From contig JALNXI010000009.1 in NCBI GenBank assembly GCA_023230425.1, positions 1 through 18,351 on the forward strand: a stretch of 18,351 nt of DNA, given 5' to 3'. This DNA is from Methanoculleus sp. (GTDB taxonomy: Archaea > Halobacteriota > Methanomicrobia > Methanomicrobiales > Methanoculleaceae). The notes beneath the pieces were generated by a model. The model was not told the origin of the DNA and ran no database searches. It saw only the letters and a program-made list of their open reading frames with translations. The position numbers and the translations under genes were made by a program. Positions 13,037 to 18,351 of this stretch are shown here, in pieces (position 1 is the first letter of the stretch; the number at the start of each line of letters is the position of its first letter).

Positions 13037-15832
13037 TCACTTCAGATGGCTGATGTAGTCGTAGAGTCTGGCCTTTGCTATGCCGGAGATGGAGGAGACC
13101 TCCTCAGGGTCGGCCTCGCGAAGCGTTGCGGCGTCGTAGATACCTGCAAGGTAGAGCCTCTCCACGGTCGCCTCCCCGATACCCGGAACCTCCAGGAGTT
13201 CTCTTCGCCCACGTTCGAGCGCCACCTTGGAGACTTTTGCCGGGGTGGAGCGCCCGAGGTGCCTGCAGACCATATCTACATGTTTATGTACGGTCTCCGG
13301 ATTAATGCCGGTTTTGCTTGAGAGGTAGGGAATGGGGAGGTAGCAGAGGTCGTCAGGACTCGCGACGCCTCCGGCCTGATACTTCTTCAGGCTGACCGCG
13401 GGGATCCCGGCCTCCCGGAGAAGGCGCTCGTTGCAGAGTCCCCGGGCTGCCGCGAGGAGTTCGCTCGCCCCGGCCTCGCCGATGCCGGCCTTTTTCAGGG
13501 CGGCGGGATCCGCCCGGGAGAGTGCGTGGATATCCCCGATCCCCTGTTCGAGGAGACTTCTCGTGATCTTCGCGTGGCTTCGGCCCTTCCTCGGTGGGAC
13601 GATCTTGCGGACGAACTTCCTGAGTTCTGAGCGGCGCCGGAGAACCTCCAGCGCGTCTTCTGCCTCACGGATGAGCCGCCCGGCCCCTTCGGCGTCGACA
13701 CCGGCGATCACTGCGAGATCCCCGGGCTGCATGCCCGCGATCTCGGAGACCGTGTATCTATGGTGCTCATGCAGATGCCGCACAAGGTCGTCGGTCATCG
13801 AGGGCATCATCCGGAGTGCCTCGACGTTCGAGGCGATATGGCTGCAGAGCGGACAGCCTATCGTCCAGGGCGGGGAGCCCTTCCGGATCAGGCGGACGTG
13901 GGAGAGCCCGTGCTCCGGGCAGGTCTCTTCAATCCGGATCGCCCGTCCCCAGGTGCTGCCGGGCAGGCTGATGTTGAACCGGCACTCCGGGTAGCCGGTG
14001 CACCCGATGAACTGCGAGACGCCAAGGTGCCGGATCCGGAGATCGTGGCCGCAAGCGGGGCAGGGGCCGAGGGTATGCTCCTCTGCGGTCTGCTCCATGA
14101 TCTCCCCGCCGATCTCCTTCTCGTGCGCCTCAAGTTTGTCAAAGACCCGGTGGAGCATCTCCCGCGACTCGCCGATGACATCGTCACGAGAGCGCTGGCT
14201 CTGCTTGATGAGTTGCATATGCTCTTCAAGCGTCCGGGTCATCTCGGGCTCCGTGATTGTATCCGCGTGGTTGTCGAGCGCGTCCGTGACGGCTCGCCCA
14301 ACGAGCGTCGGGCGGAGGGGGTTCCCCTCCACGTAGCGGCGGGAGACGAGTTTGCCGATCACCTCGTGCCGGGTGCTCTTCGTGCCGAGACCGAGTTCCT
14401 CCATCACCTGGATGAGCCGGCTCTGGGAATAGCGCGCCGGTGGCTGCGTCTGCTTCTCCTCGAGGTTCACCTTCTGGATCGGCAGGCGTTCGCCCGGGGT
14501 GAAGATCGGGAGGATATTCTCCTTTGCCTCCGAGTAGGGGTAGACCCGGCGCCACCCGGCGGAGAGGAGTCGGCCGCCCGTGGCAGTGTAAGGTTCGCCG
14601 GATGCGTCGAAGGTGCATTTGGTGGTCGTCCATGTCGCATCGGGGGAGAGGGTCGCAAGGAACCGCCGGACAATGAGTTCGTAGACCTTCCACCGGTCCT
14701 GACCGAGGGCCTCACGGGTCGCCGCCCCCGCGGGATGGATCGGCGGGTGGTCGGTGCTCTCCTTCTTGCCCCGGGTCGGGACCTCTCGCCGGTGCTGCTG
14801 CACCCAGGCAACATCCGCATCGAAGACCCCTCCCCGGAGCGTCTCGAGGACCCCGTTCAGGTCCAGGGACTTCGGGTAGACCGTGTTGTCAGTCCTCGGG
14901 TAGGATATGTACCCGTTCATGTAGAGGTCTTCGGCGATCCGCATTGCGTTCGCTGCCGAGAGACCCAGGCGGCTCGCCGCGACGATGAAGGTCGTGGTGT
15001 CGAATGGTGTTGGCGCCCGGTCGTTCTTCTGTCCCTCTTTCACGTCCGTGACCACGAGCGGCTCTTTTGTTCCCGCTTCTGCGGCGAGGGCTGCCTCGTG
15101 GTCAGTGAACCGTCCGGCGGTATGTCGTGCCTCCACCGGTTGGCCGTCCTTCTCGGTCGTGAGCGAGAGCATCCAGTAGGTCTGGGGGACAAAGTTCTCT
15201 ATCTCACGTTCCCGGTCAACGATCATGGCGAGCGTCGGACTCTGGACGCGACCGACGGAGAGGATGTCCCTGCCGCCCCGCCGGGCAGCGAGGCTGATGA
15301 ACCGGGTCAGCGATGCCCCCCACATAAGGTCAATCGCCTGGCGGGTCTCGCCGGCGGCCGCGAGAGCGAAGTCGAGGTCGGTCAGGTTCTCGAAAGCGGA
15401 CCGGATCTCCGCCGGTGTTATAGCGGAGAAGCGGGCCCGGTTGATCCTGACCGAGGGGTTCACCGCACGGACGAGCTCGTAAGCCTCCTTACCGATGAGT
15501 TCCCCTTCGGTATCGTAGTCTGTAGCGATGGTGACGAGATCTGCCTTCTTTGATAGTTTCTGGATAAGACTGACTATCTTCTTCTCGGTCGGCTTCTTGA
15601 CGGTGCCCGCATCGATGAGGCTTCTTGGGGTGTTGATCTCGCTCCTCCAGTTCGTGTAGCCTGGCTCGAAGTCCACCTCCACCACGTGCCCTTTGAGGCC
15701 CACCACCGTCTTGTTATCGAAGGAGTAGGTGGATACGCTCCCCTCTTTTACCGCCTTCACCTTCTCATTGCCCGCGAGTAACTGCGCGATCCGGTTTGCC
15801 GATATATTCTTCTCTGCGATGATCAGGTGCAC
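13037..15832 (-). CDS. topA: DNA topoisomerase I (type IA) with HhH-like tail
   Basis: This 931-residue type IA topoisomerase relaxes negative supercoils through a 5'-phosphotyrosine link. The TOPRIM domain (about 1-135) carries E7 and D105-x-D107-x-E109. Cap and toroid domains follow (about 140-580), with the active-site Y311 in GYISYPRTDN and SVGRVQSPT at 192-200. A zinc ribbon uses C591, C594, C611 and C617, and a second possible one uses C638, C660 and C663. Residues 690-931 form an extended tail with helix-hairpin-helix-like segments (AGIGEAGAS at 782-790, VPGIGEATVE at 882-891) and basic linkers. The start is GTG 15832, six bases after gatB, with GAGGTG upstream as a ribosome site inside the end of gatB. 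There is no helicase domain, so it is not reverse gyrase. Confidence 0.93.
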   Translation of the reverse strand: MHLIIAEKNISANRIAQLLAGNEKVKAVKEGSVSTYSFDNKTVVGLKGHVVEVDFEPGYTNWRSEINTPRSLIDAGTVKKPTEKKIVSLIQKLSKKADLVTIATDYDTEGELIGKEAYELVRAVNPSVRINRARFSAITPAEIRSAFENLTDLDFALAAAGETRQAIDLMWGASLTRFISLAARRGGRDILSVGRVQSPTLAMIVDREREIENFVPQTYWMLSLTTEKDGQPVEARHTAGRFTDHEAALAAEAGTKEPLVVTDVKEGQKNDRAPTPFDTTTFIVAASRLGLSAANAMRIAEDLYMNGYISYPRTDNTVYPKSLDLNGVLETLRGGVFDADVAWVQQHRREVPTRGKKESTDHPPIHPAGAATREALGQDRWKVYELIVRRFLATLSPDATWTTTKCTFDASGEPYTATGGRLLSAGWRRVYPYSEAKENILPIFTPGERLPIQKVNLEEKQTQPPARYSQSRLIQVMEELGLGTKSTRHEVIGKLVSRRYVEGNPLRPTLVGRAVTDALDNHADTITEPEMTRTLEEHMQLIKQSQRSRDDVIGESREMLHRVFDKLEAHEKEIGGEIMEQTAEEHTLGPCPACGHDLRIRHLGVSQFIGCTGYPECRFNISLPGSTWGRAIRIEETCPEHGLSHVRLIRKGSPPWTIGCPLCSHIASNVEALRMMPSMTDDLVRHLHEHHRYTVSEIAGMQPGDLAVIAGVDAEGAGRLIREAEDALEVLRRRSELRKFVRKIVPPRKGRSHAKITRSLLEQGIGDIHALSRADPAALKKAGIGEAGASELLAAARGLCNERLLREAGIPAVSLKKYQAGGVASPDDLCYLPIPYLSSKTGINPETVHKHVDMVCRHLGRSTPAKVSKVALERGRRELLEVPGIGEATVERLYLAGIYDAATLREADPEEVSSISGIAKARLYDYISHLK

Positions 15833-15838
15833 TGCGGA

Positions 15839-17254
15839 TTACACCTCGCCTATATCGATTGATTCGGATACGATTCGCCCGAGTTCCCGCGGGTCCGCCC
15901 GACCGCGGGTCTCCTTCATCACCTGCCCCACGAGGAAGTTTAAGGCGCCTGACTTCCCGTTACGGTAGTCCTCCACCGCCTGCGGGTTGGCGGCGATAAC
16001 CGCCTGCACGGTTGCGGTGAAATCGTCTCCCGTGGTCTTGCCGAGGTTCTCGCGCTTCACGATCATGGCCGGCATATCGCAGGGCCTGCCTGCAGCGCAG
16101 GCATCCAGCATCTCTCGTAGCACCTGGACGCCGGCTTTGTCGGTGATGGTCTCCGACTTGAGGAGCCCGAGGAGTTCAGCAATGCGGCCGGGCGGGACGG
16201 CGGCGATGTTCATGTTGCGGTAGTTGAGCTCCCCGAGGAGGGTATCGGCCACCCAGGTGGCGGCGAGGGCCGGATCGAGATGAGCGACCTCCTCATAGAA
16301 GTCGGCGAGTTTCGGGTCGCCGGTCAGGGTCCGGGCGTGGTTCGCCGATATGCCGTACTGCGCCATGAACCGGTTCTTCCGGGCGACAGGAAGTTCGGGG
16401 AGGTCGATCTCCGCGACCCAATCCGCGACACGCATCGGCCGGAGGTCTGGCTCGGGGAAGTAGCGGTAATCGTGCTCCTCCTCCTTGCTGCGGGAGGAGG
16501 TGGTGATCCCGCGCCCCTCCATGAAGTGCCGGGTCTCTCTCGTCACCGTCTGCCCGCGCCGGAGCAGGTTCTTCTGCCGGGTCACCTCGAAGGTGAGGGC
16601 CTTCTCGACGCCTTTGTAGGAGGATATGTTCTTGACCTCAACCCGGACTGAGCCCTCGAGCGATACGTTTGCATCCACACGGAGAGAGCCCTCCCGGTCG
16701 CCGTCGAAGACACCGAGGTACTCGAGGATCGTCCTGAGCTTGTTGAGGAACCGGCGTGCCTCCTGCGGGGAGCGCATATCCGGTTCGGTGACGATCTCAA
16801 GGAGCGGGATACCCGATCTGTTATAGTCGACGAGCGAGTACTTCGAGGCACCGCTGACGTGGACGAGCCTTCCCGGGTCCTCTTCGAGGTGTACCCGGGT
16901 GATCCGGACGATCTTCTCGTGCCCCTCATCGTCCTCAATCTCGACTGTGCCGGCGACCGCGAGCGGCTTGTCGTACTGGGTGACCTGGTAGGCCTTCGGG
17001 AGGTCGGGGTAGAAGTAGTTCTTCCGGGCGAACTCTGACTCCTCCAGCACCTCCATATCGAGGGCTTTTGCCACACGGAGGCCGTACTCGACCGCCTTTC
17101 GGTTCAGGCGCGGAAGCGCCCCGGGAAGCCCGAGGCAGACCGGACAGCAGTGGGTGTTGGGCTCGTCGTCGCGGTAGTCCGTCGAGCACCCGCAGAAGAG
17201 CTTCGTCGCTGTCGCGAGCTGGACGTGGATCTCAAGTCCGACGATCGTCTTCAT
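15839..17254 (-). CDS. gatB: Asp/Glu-tRNA amidotransferase subunit B
   Basis: This 471-residue subunit of GatCAB binds the mischarged tRNA and performs the kinase and transamidation steps that turn Asp-tRNA-Asn (or Glu-tRNA-Gln) into Asn-tRNA (or Gln-tRNA). In archaea the Asn role is usual, because GatDE handles Gln. The core is complete: GLEIHVQL at 6-13, zinc cysteines C21, C23, C36/C37 and C40, YFYPDLPKAYQ, VHLEEDPG, DYNRSGIPLLEIVTEPD and SLRVDANVS. The C-terminal YqeY-like tRNA-binding helices cover about 330-471. ATG 17254 overlaps the gatA stop as ATGA, and GGTGAGGAG just before it is the ribosome site. The gene is intact and of normal length. Confidence 0.95.
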   Translation of the reverse strand: MKTIVGLEIHVQLATATKLFCGCSTDYRDDEPNTHCCPVCLGLPGALPRLNRKAVEYGLRVAKALDMEVLEESEFARKNYFYPDLPKAYQVTQYDKPLAVAGTVEIEDDEGHEKIVRITRVHLEEDPGRLVHVSGASKYSLVDYNRSGIPLLEIVTEPDMRSPQEARRFLNKLRTILEYLGVFDGDREGSLRVDANVSLEGSVRVEVKNISSYKGVEKALTFEVTRQKNLLRRGQTVTRETRHFMEGRGITTSSRSKEEEHDYRYFPEPDLRPMRVADWVAEIDLPELPVARKNRFMAQYGISANHARTLTGDPKLADFYEEVAHLDPALAATWVADTLLGELNYRNMNIAAVPPGRIAELLGLLKSETITDKAGVQVLREMLDACAAGRPCDMPAMIVKRENLGKTTGDDFTATVQAVIAANPQAVEDYRNGKSGALNFLVGQVMKETRGRADPRELGRIVSESIDIGEV

Positions 17255-18351
17255 CTCCTCACCTCCTGCTCGTAGGCAAAGGCAGCGTCGACGACACGCT
17301 CGTCCTCAAACTGCCTTCCCATCAACTGGAGGCCCACGGGGAGGCCGTCCACCCTGCCGCATGGGACTGATATTGCCGGGATTCCAGCGAGGTTCGCCGG
17401 TGCCGTGAGTATATCGGCGAGGTAGAGCGAGAGCGGGTCGGTCTTCTCACCGAGCCGGAAGGCCACAGTAGGCATCGTCGGGCCGGCGATGACGTCTGCG
17501 TCGCGGAGGGCCCGTTCGAAGTCCTGCCGTATGTTCCGGCGGGCCACCTGCGCCTTCGCGTAGTACCTGCCGGCGTAGCCGGCCGAGAGGGCGAAGGTGC
17601 CGAGCATGACCCGGCGCCGGACCTCGGTCCCGAAGTTTGCCTGCCGGAGTTCCTGGTAGGCCTCGTGCCAGGTCTTTCGGGTATCGACCGCCGGACCGTA
17701 GCGGACGCCGTCGAACCGCGCGAGGTTCGAGGAGGCCTCGCCCGTGCAGATGACGTAGTAGGCCGCAAGCGCATACTGCATGCCGGGGATGCTCACCGGG
17801 ACTGTATCGGCCCCGAGGTTCTCGAGGACGCCGATGGCGTCCCGGACCGTCTCCGCGATGCGGGGGTCCACACCCTCCCCGAAGTACTCCTCAGGTATCC
17901 CGATCCGCAGGCCCGCAATGTCGGCCGAAGGCTGGTGGTCATACGGCCGGTCGAGCATCGTCGAGTCGCGAGGGTCGTACTTCGCGATCACCGACATAAG
18001 TCTCGATGCGTCCTCCACTGTCCGTGCCATCGGTCCGATCTGCTCAAGGGAGTTTGCGTAGGCGACGAGGCCGTAGCGAGAGACCCGGCCGTAGGTGGGT
18101 TTGAGTCCCACGATCCCGCAAAATGCCGCGGGACAGCGGATGGAACCACCGGTGTCGGTGCCGAGCGCCATCGGGACGAGGCCTGCGGCGACTGCGGCGG
18201 CGCTCCCGCCTGATGACCCGCCGGGTACCCGTTCCGTGTCCACCGGGTTCTTGGTGGGGCCAAACGCGCTCGTCTCGGTGGTGGAGCCCATGCCGAACTC
18301 GTCCATGTTGGTCTTCCCGACGATCGCGGCCCCTTCTCTCCGGAGGAGTTC
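17251..18351 (-). CDS. gatA: Asp/Glu-tRNA amidotransferase subunit A (5' end cut off)
   Basis: This is the amidase-signature subunit, which frees ammonia from glutamine for GatB. The frame is open to the window edge, giving 366 visible residues; the first in-window methionine (18306) is internal. Counting from that Met, the signature VPGGSSGGS has the cis-serine S31, and GTDTGGSIRCPAAFCG at 49-64 has the nucleophile S55; they are 24 residues apart as in the family. The catalytic lysine lies upstream of the window, with roughly 60-120 missing residues. VSRYGLVAYANSLEQIGPMA is a typical GatA stretch. The stop overlaps the gatB start by four bases. gatC is probably further upstream but cannot be seen. 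Confidence 0.93.
   Translation of the reverse strand, partial: ELLRREGAAIVGKTNMDEFGMGSTTETSAFGPTKNPVDTERVPGGSSGGSAAAVAAGLVPMALGTDTGGSIRCPAAFCGIVGLKPTYGRVSRYGLVAYANSLEQIGPMARTVEDASRLMSVIAKYDPRDSTMLDRPYDHQPSADIAGLRIGIPEEYFGEGVDPRIAETVRDAIGVLENLGADTVPVSIPGMQYALAAYYVICTGEASSNLARFDGVRYGPAVDTRKTWHEAYQELRQANFGTEVRRRVMLGTFALSAGYAGRYYAKAQVARRNIRQDFERALRDADVIAGPTMPTVAFRLGEKTDPLSLYLADILTAPANLAGIPAISVPCGRVDGLPVGLQLMGRQFEDERVVDAAFAYEQEVRR

Noticed and set aside
13760..15553. 597-residue frame antisense to topA
   Set aside because: It is an antisense shadow of a GC-rich gene with strong third-position bias and no recognisable domain.
4774..17254. Functional link between tRNA-Gln and the gatAB genes
   Set aside because: They are more than 10 kb apart with other operons between, and archaea normally use GatDE for Gln-tRNA and GatCAB for Asn-tRNA.

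Overview
The window looks like chromosomal DNA of a high-GC methanogenic archaeon, most likely order Methanomicrobiales and close to Methanoculleus; the genus is inferred from gene content and protein style and was not tested by search. Archaeal markers are a geranylgeranylglyceryl phosphate synthase, a threonyl-tRNA synthetase with the archaeal N-terminal editing domain, a TrmJ-type tRNA methyltransferase, TATA-like boxes ahead of several genes, T-tract terminators, and a tRNA gene without encoded CCA.

Left part, + strand (1-4645). A GC-rich segment dense in perfect hairpins precedes a Xer-type tyrosine recombinase. Then come a GalE-like sugar-nucleotide epimerase, a small TPR protein and a bifunctional mannose-1-phosphate guanylyltransferase/mannose-6-phosphate isomerase. 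The two sugar enzymes probably feed surface polysaccharide or S-layer glycan synthesis. Each gene here seems to have its own promoter.

Middle part (4774-6891). A tRNA-Gln(TTG) gene is followed by about 2 kb that reads as the relic of a small integrated element. The last bases of the tRNA (CGCCCGGGGGTATG, 4835-4848) recur exactly at 6878-6891, as expected of attL/attR. Just inside the tRNA lies the N-terminal stub of a tyrosine integrase. Next comes a decayed three-gene operon that still keeps its ATGA overlaps: a small unknown protein broken by an in-frame TGA, a YkgJ-like CxxCxxCC protein with at least three frameshifts, and a second cysteine-rich protein with one frameshift. A second broken copy of the small protein follows. 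The only intact genes are an antitoxin/RelE-type toxin pair, with TATGG repeated at exact 10-bp steps between its TATA box and start codon. Inverted repeats lie between the toxin and the distal att copy. This is the most interesting region: a tRNA-targeted element that has lost everything except an addiction module.

Right part. A NapA-like CPA2 sodium/proton antiporter (+) converges on a rubrerythrin-like diiron protein (-). All remaining genes are on the - strand. thrS has its own TATA box and T-tract. A compact cluster is read gatA-gatB-topA-GGGPS-trmJ-dcd, with gaps or overlaps of only a few bases from gatA to trmJ. It joins tRNA-dependent amidation, DNA topology, archaeal lipid synthesis, tRNA 2'-O-methylation and dNTP supply. 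The topoisomerase has a long C-terminal tail rich in helix-hairpin-helix-like segments. gatA runs off the right edge and lacks its N-terminus here.
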